DNA from: Butyrivibrio sp. AC2005
Lineage (GTDB): Bacteria; Bacillota; Clostridia; Lachnospirales; Lachnospiraceae
DNA length: 64,000 nt
Assembly (NCBI RefSeq): GCF_000424145.1
Contig: NZ_AUJI01000014.1
Location: 1-64,000, forward strand
Direction of reading: 5' to 3'
Shown here piece by piece: positions 9,624 through 18,424 of this stretch; within the stretch, counting starts at the first letter, position 1, and the number at the start of each line of letters is the position of its first letter. Position numbers and translations under genes: made by a program. Under the pieces are notes generated by a model. It was not told where the DNA came from and did not search any database. It saw only the letters and a program-made list of their open reading frames with translations.

Positions 9624-10028
9624 GATCAAATAACCTCCTATCAGTCAATATGTGCAACGCTACTATTTAGTATAAAATACAATAGTTTACAACATATAAA
9701 TAATGTCTGTAGGAATTATTAAATATAAGTGATAATTCTATATTTTTTATCACTCAGCTTGCGATTTTAGGATATTTGCCCCTGGCTATGCACAGAAAGC
9801 GCCCACAAAGCGTGCTGAATCTCCTTTACACTTATCTATGATAATATTCATAAGGCAATAATCCTCCAAGTTATTCGTATCATAAATACATAAGAAAAAC
9901 TATGATCTCATCACGAAACGACCTTTTTCATACCTGAAATGATCCCAAAACTCTATTGACGCAAAAAGAGCCAGACAGGAATACCATCCCATCCGACTCA
10001 ATGTATTACAATTTTTCTTTATCTTTTA
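9624..10028. other. Intergenic stretch, no gene seen
   Basis: About 400 bp, AT-rich, between the chemoreceptor start and the end of the VOC gene. It must hold the chemoreceptor promoter, but I could not find a convincing -35/-10 pair or a flagellar-type (sigma-28) promoter. Confidence 0.5.
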
Positions 10029-10412
10029 TTACTTATCTTCTTCACGGATATGCTGCGTAAGCTGGATTGAGAATCCTGAAGGTGAAATCAAAAGGCATGA
10101 CCGTGCAGACTTGGAATCTACTAAATGGTCATCCCCTCTTGCATTCTTAAAACCATGAGCCTTAAAAAATTCATAAGCTTCATCAAAGTCACGTACATTC
10201 ATACGCATGGTTGTCATATCCTTTTCCATGGACTCAACATGTGCTACGTCCAAATGAAATCCATTTGCATCTTTCATGCGAACACTGGAAATATCCTTAT
10301 TATCAATGTTGTCGACCTGATGTCTCTTCTCAAATCCCATCTCTTCAAAAAGCTTAATGATATTGTCAGCGTCTTTTGAAAGAATCATTGGGTTAAAAGT
10401 AGTAATTTCCAT
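10029..10412 (-). CDS. VOC-family (glyoxalase/bleomycin-resistance fold) protein
   Basis: 127 residues with the paired beta-alpha-beta-beta-beta pattern of the vicinal oxygen chelate fold: FNPMILSKDADNIIKLFEEM (partner strand and helix), FHLDVAHV, then the second half with DFDEAYEFFKAHGF and FSIQLTQHI. Possible metal or substrate residues are His and Glu in LDVAHVESM. Family members include dioxygenases, glyoxalases and drug-binding proteins; the substrate is not evident. The start is firm: AAGGAGG lies 8 nt before the ATG. Monocistronic. Confidence 0.8.
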   Translation of the reverse strand: MEITTFNPMILSKDADNIIKLFEEMGFEKRHQVDNIDNKDISSVRMKDANGFHLDVAHVESMEKDMTTMRMNVRDFDEAYEFFKAHGFKNARGDDHLVDSKSARSCLLISPSGFSIQLTQHIREEDK

Positions 10413-10568
10413 GCTTAGTTCCTCCTTAAAGTAAAATGCTCATAGTGAATAAATAATAAATCTTTAAAAATTTAATTCTATAATTACCACATATACGATT
10501 TTACAATGAGGACTGACAAAAACACTATTAACTGAGTATAAAATATCTATGTATTAGTATTTTAGAAT

Positions 10569-11252
10569 TTATGCTCTCTTAGCTGCCATCATCACGCTTC
10601 TGTAACCAAGGCGGGACAATTCCTTTTTATATAGAAGATTAGCCAGCACAACGGACATAATGCATCCCAGGATAATGAGCACGTAACCGATTACTACCGA
10701 TCTTGTAAGGCTCTGTGCAGCGAAATTATATATAGGATCATTTTTTGAAAACTGAGATAAAAATACCAAAGGAATCACTATCACAAATAATCCTATCATT
10801 CCACCGACAAAATATTTATAGCAGATGCCTATGTATGTATACATGCAAAATGCCATGATTCCTGTGATAAGTATGTATCTGCTCTGCATCGCAGTGTACT
10901 CTTCCATGGTATAGCCCGCTGCTCCGTGCTTTGCAGCAACAACATGTATTACAACCATAAGTGTAAACAGTATCAGTGCAAGAGGAATCATCACCAGATA
11001 CGGAAGGTAAGTCTGCGTCTTCTTTTTAAGCGGAGAGGACTGATACAGACTTGAATAACATAATGGATAAATCATCTGCACCACATAGGAGCATGGAAGC
11101 AGAAGATAAAGCCCCCATACCACTGACTCCGCTTCTGCAGTTAAATTCATAACGATTCCAAATACAGTAAATACCCCCATGAACAAAAACTGTTTTTTAC
11201 CGTTGGGACCATATTTTAATAGTTTAAAAATGAGCTTTAAATCTTTTTTCAT
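10569..11252 (-). CDS. ABC transporter membrane protein (second permease of the YtrA-type operon)
   Basis: 227 residues with about five or six membrane segments and a cytoplasmic N-terminus (KKDLKLIFKLLKYGPNGKKQ). No sequence motif names the substrate. It is last in the operon GntR - ATPase - permease - permease, its ATG overlapping the stop of the preceding gene by 4 bp, so it is very likely a transmembrane subunit of the same exporter. Comparable operons (YtrA/BcrA type) handle antimicrobial peptides or cell-wall stress; that role is inference. Confidence 0.7.
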   Translation of the reverse strand: MKKDLKLIFKLLKYGPNGKKQFLFMGVFTVFGIVMNLTAEAESVVWGLYLLLPCSYVVQMIYPLCYSSLYQSSPLKKKTQTYLPYLVMIPLALILFTLMVVIHVVAAKHGAAGYTMEEYTAMQSRYILITGIMAFCMYTYIGICYKYFVGGMIGLFVIVIPLVFLSQFSKNDPIYNFAAQSLTRSVVIGYVLIILGCIMSVVLANLLYKKELSRLGYRSVMMAAKRA

Positions 11253-11911
11253 CCTGCAATCTCCTCATGAAATGATCTGTCGTAATTTTTCAAAACTGTT
11301 CTTATCATAGTAAATGTTGAAAGGACTGTAGCAAATGCAAAAACAAAAAGCCATACCATCAGGTGCATATTACCATCCTGATATCCCAGGTACATAAAGA
11401 CGTTGCCCAGGATTCCAAAAAGTAGCACCACCCCCATCAGCAGTCCGTAATACATCCACGTAGTAATATTTCTCATCAGGATCAGCGCAAATGTAACATA
11501 CGAATAGGAAAAAAGAGCATGCAACGCTGCGACAAGAAGATAGTCACCTTTAATTTCATTTGGCATCAGGATAATTGCTATATATGCGCATATTTCCATA
11601 ATAGCCAGATTACAGAAAAGTCGTCTCAGCTGATCTGCAATAATACCGTTTTTCACAAGTTCTCTTCCACGTTTGGAACACTGTAAAAGCCCAAAGGAAT
11701 ATCCCCTTGAAGTCACTCCGTTAAAGGAAAAATAATCAGCCATTCCATCAATATACATATAGTAAATACTTATGAGAGTTAAACTCAAAGTTCCTGCCCC
11801 TCTAACCATCAGAGCCTGTAATGCAATAAATAATAATGGAATAATAAGCAGCACAACCAGACTGTATATACATCCTGTAAAACAGCGGTATCCAATCATC
11901 AATCTTTTCAT
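11249..11911 (-). CDS. ABC transporter membrane protein (first permease of the YtrA-type operon)
   Basis: About 220 residues, five or six membrane segments, basic N-terminus MKRLMIGYRCFTG. An upstream in-frame ATG at 11929 exists, but GGAGG lies inside that extension, 9 nt before the ATG at 11911, so the shorter start is preferred. It sits directly after the ATPase gene and overlaps the next permease by 4 bp. The pair would form the membrane channel of one exporter. Confidence 0.7.
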   Translation of the reverse strand: MKRLMIGYRCFTGCIYSLVVLLIIPLLFIALQALMVRGAGTLSLTLISIYYMYIDGMADYFSFNGVTSRGYSFGLLQCSKRGRELVKNGIIADQLRRLFCNLAIMEICAYIAIILMPNEIKGDYLLVAALHALFSYSYVTFALILMRNITTWMYYGLLMGVVLLFGILGNVFMYLGYQDGNMHLMVWLFVFAFATVLSTFTMIRTVLKNYDRSFHEEIAG

Positions 11912-11928
11912 AATGTCAGACCTCCGCA

Positions 11929-12837
11929 TTAAAAGCCTGAGAGCTTAGTATTGGCTCTCATAACTCCGATTGTGATCTGCATAAGTGTCGGTGATTCAAA
12001 TACAAGATCAAGTCCCGAAAGCTTATCAGCATTTTCCGAAAGGCAGAGGCCCTCAAATCCATAGCTACCGGAGGTCATGTCAAACATGTATTTTCCAGCC
12101 TTTTCTTCATCAGCCTTATTTCCCTTTACGTATACATATTTTTCCTTAAGATCCTCTACAAAGCCCTTCTCTACTACTCTTCCATTCTCAACAATAGCCA
12201 CATAATCAGTAACATTCTCCATATCAGCCACATTATGTGTTGAGAAAATCACAGACTTTTCACCCTCATTCTCAGCAAGATAATCTCTGATAATGGAACA
12301 GAGCTTATCTCTCATCAACGGATCAAGCGGGGATGCAGGCTCATCCATAAGTAACAGCTTTGTATCTCTGGCAAGTACGCCTGCAAGCATGACCTTTGTT
12401 CTTGTTCCATCTGAAAGATTATTAACCTTCTTGTTCTTTTCAAAAGCAGATCCGTTAACAACTGCAAGGTCCTTCAATATCTTTTCATATTTTTCACCAT
12501 CAAAGCTATCAAAAAGAATCTCCTGAACCTCCTTCGCCTGCTTCATATCCCAGTTGGGAAGGAAGTAAGTACCGGTTCCTGTATATCCGATGCTGTTCTT
12601 TACTTCCGGATTATTCTCTCTGTCCTTCTCTGAAAACTTATCAAAATAGGTTACCTCCCCCTTATGATCAAGCCTTATGCCTGCCATAATCTCGAGAAGT
12701 GTGGTCTTACCTGCACCGTTTTCCCCGATAAGCGCTGTCGCAAAGCCCTTGGGAAAATCCAGTTCATCAACCTTAAGCTCAAAATTCTTGTATTTCTTTT
12801 CGATGTTTCTACATGAAATTACTGCACTTGTTTCCAT
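11929..12837 (-). CDS. ABC transporter ATP-binding protein
   Basis: 302 residues. Walker A GENGAGKTTL near 38-47, a variant signature LSDGTRTK near 140, Walker B KLLLMDEPASPLDP near 160, and the switch His in FSTHNVADME near 200. The last 80 residues form the C-terminal domain common in BcrA/YtrB-like export ATPases. The signature departs from LSGGQ, which is frequent in this subfamily. GGAGG sits 8 nt before the ATG, inside the last codons of the regulator gene (the stop codon and next start are 1 nt apart), so translation is coupled. Confidence 0.9.
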   Translation of the reverse strand: METSAVISCRNIEKKYKNFELKVDELDFPKGFATALIGENGAGKTTLLEIMAGIRLDHKGEVTYFDKFSEKDRENNPEVKNSIGYTGTGTYFLPNWDMKQAKEVQEILFDSFDGEKYEKILKDLAVVNGSAFEKNKKVNNLSDGTRTKVMLAGVLARDTKLLLMDEPASPLDPLMRDKLCSIIRDYLAENEGEKSVIFSTHNVADMENVTDYVAIVENGRVVEKGFVEDLKEKYVYVKGNKADEEKAGKYMFDMTSGSYGFEGLCLSENADKLSGLDLVFESPTLMQITIGVMRANTKLSGF

Positions 12838-12838
12838 A

Positions 12839-13213
12839 TCATTCCTCCGCGAATTTAAGTAATGTGTTTAATGTGTCTGTCAGTTCGCTGTCACTCATCC
12901 CGGCTATCTTTGCATATTTGATAGCCTCGAGGAGCGCTCCCTCAACCTTTCTCTGATGTTGTTCCCTCAGCATCTCTCCATCCTGCGCATTCACATAGTA
13001 GCCCTTACCCTGCACTGCAGTTACAAGGCCTTCGCTCTCAAGCTGTTCATACGCTTTGATGGTTGTTATAACACTGATCTTCAGCTCCTTTGCGAGTCCT
13101 CTTATCGAGGGAAGATATGCACCTTCTTCATATTTACCCTCCAGAATATCATTTCTGAAACTGTCTGATATCTGCTGATAAATCGGTACTCCTGAACTCT
13201 GCGATATTATCAT
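12839..13213 (-). CDS. GntR-family regulator, YtrA subfamily
   Basis: About 124 residues. Winged helix at about 8-75 with the GntR signature (SGVPIYQQISDSFRNDILEG; SIRGLAKELKISVITTIKAY; GLVTAVQGKGYYV), followed by a short C-terminal helical segment of about 45 residues rather than a large effector domain, which is typical of YtrA-type regulators. The start at 13213 has GTGAGG 5 nt upstream, whereas the longer frame (13249) has none. First gene of its operon and likely autoregulator; see the promoter and inverted repeat at 13257-13312. Confidence 0.9.
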   Translation of the reverse strand: MIISQSSGVPIYQQISDSFRNDILEGKYEEGAYLPSIRGLAKELKISVITTIKAYEQLESEGLVTAVQGKGYYVNAQDGEMLREQHQRKVEGALLEAIKYAKIAGMSDSELTDTLNTLLKFAEE

Positions 13214-13256
13214 GGCAACCTCACAAAAATACAGTTTGTTTTTCAGCATTATGTAA

Positions 13257-13312
13257 CAGGTGTGCTGTACTGTATATGTGTTATATATACACCTGTATCA
13301 GTTGCATGTCAA
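13257..13312 (-). promoter_or_regulatory. Sigma-A promoter and inverted-repeat operator of the gntR-ABC operon
   Basis: On the minus strand TTGACA (13307-13312) is separated by 17 bp from TATATA (13284-13289). An inverted repeat, CAGGTGT (13257-13263) and ACACCTG (13289-13295), brackets the -10 and start point. Binding by the YtrA-type regulator encoded next to it is inference. Confidence 0.7.
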
Positions 13313-13326
13313 CCTAAATAAAACGA

Positions 13327-13372
13327 AAATAAAAAAATCTCCGCAGGTTGCATTTTTCAGCGTCCTGCGGAG
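13327..13372 (-). terminator. Rho-independent terminator of the small gene 13379-13594
   Basis: Perfect 9-bp stem: CTCCGCAGG (13339-13347) with CCTGCGGAG (13364-13372). On the minus strand a T-rich tail follows. It also separates this gene from the gntR promoter. Confidence 0.9.
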
Positions 13373-13378
13373 TTCTTA

Positions 13379-13594
13379 TTATCTATGAGTTTTAACTCTC
13401 CTGATTTTGTATTTCACATATAATCTAAGTGCCATGAAAGCGTATGGCATACACAAAACCATAGCCGCTATTGTATCACTGCTTGAAAGTCCATCCTCGA
13501 ATAAGTATAAAACGCCGCCAATTGCCAGCGCTATAGCACTTATAACGTTTATTGTAAAGTAGAACTTCTTCTCTTCATATGACATTTGTTGCAT
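13379..13594 (-). CDS. Small two-segment membrane protein (hypothetical)
   Basis: 71 residues: MQQMSYEEKKFYF, membrane helix at about 13-33, short acidic loop (EDGLSSSD), second helix at about 42-60, then a basic tail RRVKTHR. The start at 13594 is chosen because GGGAGG lies 9-10 nt upstream; a longer frame to 13687 has no ribosome site. No family is recognised. Divergent from the hybrid kinase gene, with about 170 bp between the starts. Confidence 0.6.
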   Translation of the reverse strand: MQQMSYEEKKFYFTINVISAIALAIGGVLYLFEDGLSSSDTIAAMVLCMPYAFMALRLYVKYKIRRVKTHR

Positions 13595-13766
13595 TGTTTT
13601 TATACCTCCCTCACAAACTAAATAAAAAGTATATTTAATATCTATACTCAACATGATAATCCGGTGTGTCCAACAAATGTCCATCAAAAAGTTTTTATAC
13701 TTTTTTCCGTTATAGTTAACTATTTACAACTTAGCGGAATGATATAATTTATGAGAGGTTTTTGCC

Positions 13767-16700
13767 ATGGGTATTGATACCGTCGAAAATGTATGCATGC
13801 TGCTATCGGTGACCATCGGATCACTATATGCACTTTTCAAGTATATAAAAACTCCAAAACGCGGATGGATATTCCTTTCCGTCTTTTTTCTGATGCATCT
13901 CCTCAGTGATTACTATTGGACTATATATACACTGGTCATGGGTGAGGATCCCGATGTATCTGCATTTATGGCATACTTTGGGTGGAACATCGGCTATTTG
14001 TTCATGCTTTTTCTCACATTAAACATGCGTCCTCCTGAAGCAAAAAGATTTTTTCATCCTCTCATACTTATCCCTATTCCGCTAAACATATGGCAGTTTT
14101 TCATCTATATTCAGTATGGCGGAATCTTCAACAACATATGGGAAGGCGTTCTCGCAACAAGCGTAGCTTGCTTCAGCCTGCAGGTTATATTGTATTATTT
14201 AAAAAACAGAGCTACATGCAAGTCATTCCCTTTTCTTCATACAGTAATTTTCTTTTTCATAGTCTTTGAATATGGCATGTGGACCTCCTCCTGCTACGAT
14301 TGGAGCTGGGCACCTGTAAATCCATACTATATTTCTGCTTTTCTTGAGTGTGTTACACTGCTGCTTCTTGGTTATGTCACAAACAAAGAATATGAGCAGA
14401 TGAATGTATCAAAACAGGAAAAAAGCAATCAGGAGACCCGTTTTGCTATTCTTCTCCAGATAACAGTAGCTGTTATTATCTTTTTCGGAGGAGTCGGAGG
14501 TTATTATGTCGGTTTTCTGATGAAGAGTTCTATCCCGCTTAATTCAAATAATCCCGGCACTTATAAGAATATAGCCATAACGCTTTTTGTGATATCTATC
14601 ATTTTAGTTGTATTCATTATTATGATCATTCTGATGACAGCCCTGCGGTATAAATCCACAGAGCATGATCTTCCGGAAGAGGCTGCAATTAAGCGCGGAC
14701 GTTACAATTTCATCCTAACCCTCATCATCACATTCAGTTTGATGATAGCCTCAGTTATCTATACATCCAGATTGTTCTATCAGGTATCTGTGGAAGGAGC
14801 CCTGGAAGACGGAAAATCAAAAGTTTATTCAACCACTGAAGAACTGGAGAACTACCTGGCTGTAGCAAGATCCATACTTTTGGTAACCGCAGATACGGTT
14901 GATATCATGCTTCACAATGGTGAATCGCAGGATAGCATAATAAGGTATATCTATGCCCAGACCTCCAATCAGGCTGTGCAGTTTGATGAAAACTTTACAG
15001 GAATATATGCCTATATTAATGGCGAATACATGGACGGCTCAGGATGGGAACCGCCCGCAGATTACAGAGTTGAGAACCGTGACTGGTATAAGGAAGCTGT
15101 CGATGCAAAAGGTAAAACAATAATTGTCTCACCCTACATCGATGCACAGACAGGATCTGCAGTTATCACTATATGTAAGCTCCTTAATGATGGAGGTATT
15201 GAAGGAGATTACAAAGAACGTGAAGTTGTAGCTCTCGATCTCGTTGCCAATCACGTAACCGATATTACAGATGAAATTTCAATTGCCGGAAAAGGCTATG
15301 GATTCATCGTAAGTCAGGATGGGATGATCATTACCCATCATGATCATGCTCTAAATGGAAAAAATGTTAATAAGGTTTATGGCGAAAATTTCATGGATCT
15401 TATCACTACCGGGAACAGCTCTGCAATAGATGCCACTCTTGATGGTGAAAACTACACCCTGTTTGTAGACAATGTCATTGATCAGTGGTATGTGGTTATC
15501 GCCATAAGTGACAAGGAGCTTTTTTCAGAAACATATAGTCAGCTTGCAGTGAACATCATTGTCTCACTGGTTATTTTCCTGCTTATCTCCTTATTCTATT
15601 ACATGGGTTATAAGAACGAACAGCTGAATGCAAAAAAGATGGAAGAAATGCGCTCTACCGATATGCGTCGCGTTTACGAAGCCAGGATATTAAAACAAAA
15701 AGAGGCATCAGCTACTGAAGCAAATAAGGCAAAAAGCCAGTTTCTTGCACAGATGTCACATGAAATCCGTACGCCCATAAACGCAGTCCTTGGTATGAAT
15801 GAAATGATTCTGCGTACTACAAAGGACGAACAAACACTGGAATATTCAAGGAATATTGATTCTGCAGGTAATACTCTACTCGCACTGATAAATACAATTC
15901 TTGACTTCTCGAAGATAGAGGACGGCAAAATGGATATTATCCCTGCCAACTATGATACAGCATCCTTCATCAATGATCTGGTAAATTCCATAGTTCAAAG
16001 AGCAGAAGCCAAAGGTCTGGAATTCATTCCCGATATAGATGAAACCCTTCCACGCACGCTCTATGGTGATGATGTACGTCTGAAACAGATTATTATGAAT
16101 CTGCTTACAAACGCAGTTAAGTACACAGAGAGCGGTTCTGTCAGATTTACTGTAAAAAGTGCCGGAAAAATAGGCGATAAGCTTCAGCTCTATGTATCAG
16201 TAAAGGATACCGGTATCGGCATTCACCCTGAGGATGTTGACAAGCTTACCCTCTCCTTCCAGAGACTTGATGAAAAGAAGAATCGTAACATTGAGGGAAC
16301 AGGTCTTGGCATGTCAATCGTCTCTAATCTGTTATCTCTTATGGGAAGTAAAATCTGCGTAGATAGCACCTACGGTGAGGGTTCCAACTTCTATTTCACT
16401 ATAGAGCAAGGAATTGTTGATGAAACTCCTATTGGCGATTTTGCAGATAATACTGAGAACAGGCGCACTGATCGCTCCAACACTGATCTTATCAATGCGC
16501 CCGGTGCACGTATACTTGTTGTTGACGATAACGAGCTTAACCTTATGGTTGCAACAAGTCTTCTTAAGCTGTGCAACATCGCTCCGGATGAAGTATCCTC
16601 AGGAGCAGAAACCATACAAAAAATGTCTGAGAACACCTATGACATAGTATTTTTGGATCACATGATGCCCAAAATGGATGGTATCGAAACCTTGCATGAG

Positions 16701-17336
16701 TTGAAAAAACAGAATCTGATTCCTCCTGGGACAAAGATGGTAGCCCTTACCGCAAATGCAATTATGGGTGCCAAGGAGAACTATTTAAATGAAGGCTTCG
16801 ACAATTATTTGTCCAAACCAATGGAAATAAAAGAGATGGTAAGTCTCCTGAAAGAGTACCTTCCTGACAGCGCTTATACTGAGGATAGGCCTGCTAATCC
16901 TTCGTATTTTGATCCTGAGGACGATACTATCGATACTACAGATGACGCAAATGCCTCTAATGAAAACACCACAGAAGAAGATCCTGTTATAAAGAAATTG
17001 CAGGAAGCCGGTATCGATACAGACAATGGCATTGACTATTGTAAGGATCATGATACTTACCTGGAAGTGCTGTCCTTCTTCACTGAGGAATATGCTACAA
17101 AAAGCGCAAACATCAACTCCTGCTTCGAGAATGAAGACTGGGAGGATTACTCTGTTCGCATACATGCATTAAAATCCAACCTAAAGACCATGGGCATGCC
17201 TGAGCTTGCTGAAAAAGCTCTTGGTCTTGAGAAGGCCTCAAAAGAGGATGATCTTGATTATGTCATGACTAATCATGCTTCATTCATGGAGGATTATCGG
17301 ATGATAGTAGAAAAAATTGCGGGTATTTTAACATAA
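13767..17336 (+). CDS. Hybrid sensor histidine kinase with dCache, REC and Hpt domains
   Basis: 1189 residues. About 1-215: a multi-helix membrane domain of roughly seven segments. About 225-320: further membrane segments. About 335-620: extracellular dCache domain (ADYRVENRDWYKEAVDAKG, YGFIVSQDGMIITHH) closed by a membrane helix. Then HisKA with SHEIRTPINAVLG (phospho-acceptor His665), HATPase with N, G1 and G2 boxes (NLLTNAVKY, DTGIG, GTGLGMSI), a receiver domain (VVDDNELN, FLDHMMPKMDG with Asp964, Lys in LSKPM) and an Hpt domain (HALKS, His1133). All phosphorelay residues are present. The output partner is not in this window. AGAGG lies 8 nt before the ATG. Confidence 0.93.
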   Translation: MGIDTVENVCMLLSVTIGSLYALFKYIKTPKRGWIFLSVFFLMHLLSDYYWTIYTLVMGEDPDVSAFMAYFGWNIGYLFMLFLTLNMRPPEAKRFFHPLILIPIPLNIWQFFIYIQYGGIFNNIWEGVLATSVACFSLQVILYYLKNRATCKSFPFLHTVIFFFIVFEYGMWTSSCYDWSWAPVNPYYISAFLECVTLLLLGYVTNKEYEQMNVSKQEKSNQETRFAILLQITVAVIIFFGGVGGYYVGFLMKSSIPLNSNNPGTYKNIAITLFVISIILVVFIIMIILMTALRYKSTEHDLPEEAAIKRGRYNFILTLIITFSLMIASVIYTSRLFYQVSVEGALEDGKSKVYSTTEELENYLAVARSILLVTADTVDIMLHNGESQDSIIRYIYAQTSNQAVQFDENFTGIYAYINGEYMDGSGWEPPADYRVENRDWYKEAVDAKGKTIIVSPYIDAQTGSAVITICKLLNDGGIEGDYKEREVVALDLVANHVTDITDEISIAGKGYGFIVSQDGMIITHHDHALNGKNVNKVYGENFMDLITTGNSSAIDATLDGENYTLFVDNVIDQWYVVIAISDKELFSETYSQLAVNIIVSLVIFLLISLFYYMGYKNEQLNAKKMEEMRSTDMRRVYEARILKQKEASATEANKAKSQFLAQMSHEIRTPINAVLGMNEMILRTTKDEQTLEYSRNIDSAGNTLLALINTILDFSKIEDGKMDIIPANYDTASFINDLVNSIVQRAEAKGLEFIPDIDETLPRTLYGDDVRLKQIIMNLLTNAVKYTESGSVRFTVKSAGKIGDKLQLYVSVKDTGIGIHPEDVDKLTLSFQRLDEKKNRNIEGTGLGMSIVSNLLSLMGSKICVDSTYGEGSNFYFTIEQGIVDETPIGDFADNTENRRTDRSNTDLINAPGARILVVDDNELNLMVATSLLKLCNIAPDEVSSGAETIQKMSENTYDIVFLDHMMPKMDGIETLHELKKQNLIPPGTKMVALTANAIMGAKENYLNEGFDNYLSKPMEIKEMVSLLKEYLPDSAYTEDRPANPSYFDPEDDTIDTTDDANASNENTTEEDPVIKKLQEAGIDTDNGIDYCKDHDTYLEVLSFFTEEYATKSANINSCFENEDWEDYSVRIHALKSNLKTMGMPELAEKALGLEKASKEDDLDYVMTNHASFMEDYRMIVEKIAGILT

Positions 17337-17368
17337 GACGTTTTTTTTAGAAATACTCCGCTTTTCGT

Positions 17369-17394
17369 GGCTCGGTCTTGTCCGGGCCTTTTTT
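17369..17394 (+). terminator. Rho-independent terminator of the hybrid kinase gene
   Basis: GGCTCGG pairs with CCGGGCC (one mismatch) around TCTTGT, followed by six T. It lies 30 bp after the stop codon. Confidence 0.85.
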
Positions 17395-17431
17395 AATTTC
17401 CTCTGTTTGGAAATATAGTGCATATTTTCTT

Positions 17432-17472
17432 AATTTGGTATCCCATATTTTGAAAAACATGGGTACCAAATT
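17432..17472. repeat. GGTACC palindromic repeat, copy 1
   Basis: AATTTGGTATCCC pairs with GGGTACCAAATT across about 16 bp. The same element with closely similar flanks recurs at 28839-28879. It ends 9 bp before the left end of the IS66 element. Confidence 0.65.
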
Positions 17473-17514
17473 GAAAAAACTGTAAGCGGTGCAACAAGCG
17501 CGTCTAGGAACCAC

Positions 17515-17563
17515 CCTCCTGTATTGGTAGTATTCTCTTAGAGAATACTACCAATACAGGAGG
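17515..17563 (+). promoter_or_regulatory. Perfect hairpin that sequesters the tnpA ribosome site
   Basis: Two 24-nt arms, 17515-17538 and 17540-17563, are exact reverse complements around one base. The 3' arm ends in AGGAGG, the Shine-Dalgarno of tnpA, whose ATG is at 17571. A transcript entering from outside the element would fold and hide the ribosome site, a control known in principle for several insertion sequences. That it acts so here is inference. Confidence 0.85.
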
Positions 17564-17570
17564 ATTTTTT

Positions 17571-17966
17571 ATGGATTCAGAAGTAATGGATGTAAGACTT
17601 CAGAGCTGGATACCTGTGCTTAAGGCGCAGGCTGAAAGTGGACTCAACAAAAGGGAATTCTGTGAAAAACATGGCATTCCCGAGAACTCTTTTTATAGAT
17701 GGCAGCGCAATGTCAGGAAAAAGATGCTCAAAGACGGTGCTGACATGCAATCACTGTTCGATACTTCAGAAGACAATGGGCAGGGTGCCTTTGTAGAGCT
17801 GCCTATGGTTCAGTCTGTACAACAGCCAAGTTGTTCGCCGGAAGTTATTGCCCCGCAGAAACCATCTTCCATGACACTCTCATTTCACGGAGTCTCTATA
17901 AAACTGGATGGATCAGTCGATGAAGCCGCACTCTCTTCTGTACTAAGGGCGGTGAAGCATGCTTAA
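17571..17966 (+). CDS. tnpA: IS66 accessory protein TnpA
   Basis: 131 residues. The N-terminal helix-turn-helix (WIPVLKAQAESGLNKREFCE, EKHGIPENSFYRWQRNVRKK) is typical of IS66 OrfA. The C-terminal half ends in the short LSFHGVSIKLDGSVDEAALSSVLRAVK segment seen in this family. It is needed with TnpB and TnpC for transposition in studied IS66 elements and probably binds DNA. It overlaps tnpB by 8 bp. Its ribosome site is buried in the hairpin just upstream. Confidence 0.92.
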   Translation: MDSEVMDVRLQSWIPVLKAQAESGLNKREFCEKHGIPENSFYRWQRNVRKKMLKDGADMQSLFDTSEDNGQGAFVELPMVQSVQQPSCSPEVIAPQKPSSMTLSFHGVSIKLDGSVDEAALSSVLRAVKHA

Positions 17967-18333
17967 TGCTAACGGGCTTACTTTTTCAAAGGTCGTTATT
18001 CTGGTTGGGCGCTGTGATCTTCGCAAGGGTATTGATGGACTCTCCGCGCTTGTAAGACTCAGATATAACCGTGATCCATTAGAAAAGGACACGCTGTTTT
18101 TATTCTGTGGCACACGTAAAGACCGGCTCAAGGGAATCCTGTGGACCGGAGACAGGTTCATACTTCTTTACATACGTCTTGTGGAAGGTTCCTTCCAGTG
18201 GCCTCGTTCTGAGGAGGAAGCACGGAATCTCTCCGGAGAAGAATTCATGCGTCTGATGGATGGATTCTCCATTGACCCTTCAGTCGGTAAAAAACGTGTG
18301 CCTGACCCTGTACGGATTGAACGCAGACACTAA
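17959..18333 (+). CDS. tnpB: IS66 accessory protein TnpB (Orf2)
   Basis: 124 residues with the family's hallmark stretches: GRCDLRKGIDGLSALV near 17-33, LFLFCGTRKDRLKGILW near 48-64 and RLVEGSFQWP near 74-83. Normal length. Its biochemical role is not firmly known. Starts inside the end of tnpA, so translation is coupled. Confidence 0.95.
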   Translation: MLNANGLTFSKVVILVGRCDLRKGIDGLSALVRLRYNRDPLEKDTLFLFCGTRKDRLKGILWTGDRFILLYIRLVEGSFQWPRSEEEARNLSGEEFMRLMDGFSIDPSVGKKRVPDPVRIERRH

Positions 18334-18337
18334 AAAA

Positions 18338-18412
18338 CATAGTGATAATTCATGAAATAATTACCACTAGCTTATTGACACTAGCATAGGTATGTGGTAA
18401 ATTATCACTATG
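18338..18412 (+). promoter_or_regulatory. Internal IS66 promoter inside a nested inverted repeat
   Basis: CATAGTGATAATT (18338-18350) pairs with AATTATCACTATG (18400-18412), and TAATTACCAC/GTGGTAAATTA form inner arms. Within it TTGACA (18375-18380) and TAAATT (18398-18403) are 17 bp apart. It lies between tnpB and the third ORF and could drive that ORF and tnpC separately. Confidence 0.5.
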
Positions 18413-18424
18413 GAGGACAAGAAG

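Noticed and set aside
13743-13748. TATAAT as -10 of the hybrid kinase gene
   Set aside because: The transcript would start about 12 nt before the ATG, next to the ribosome site, and no -35 at 16-18 bp is visible.
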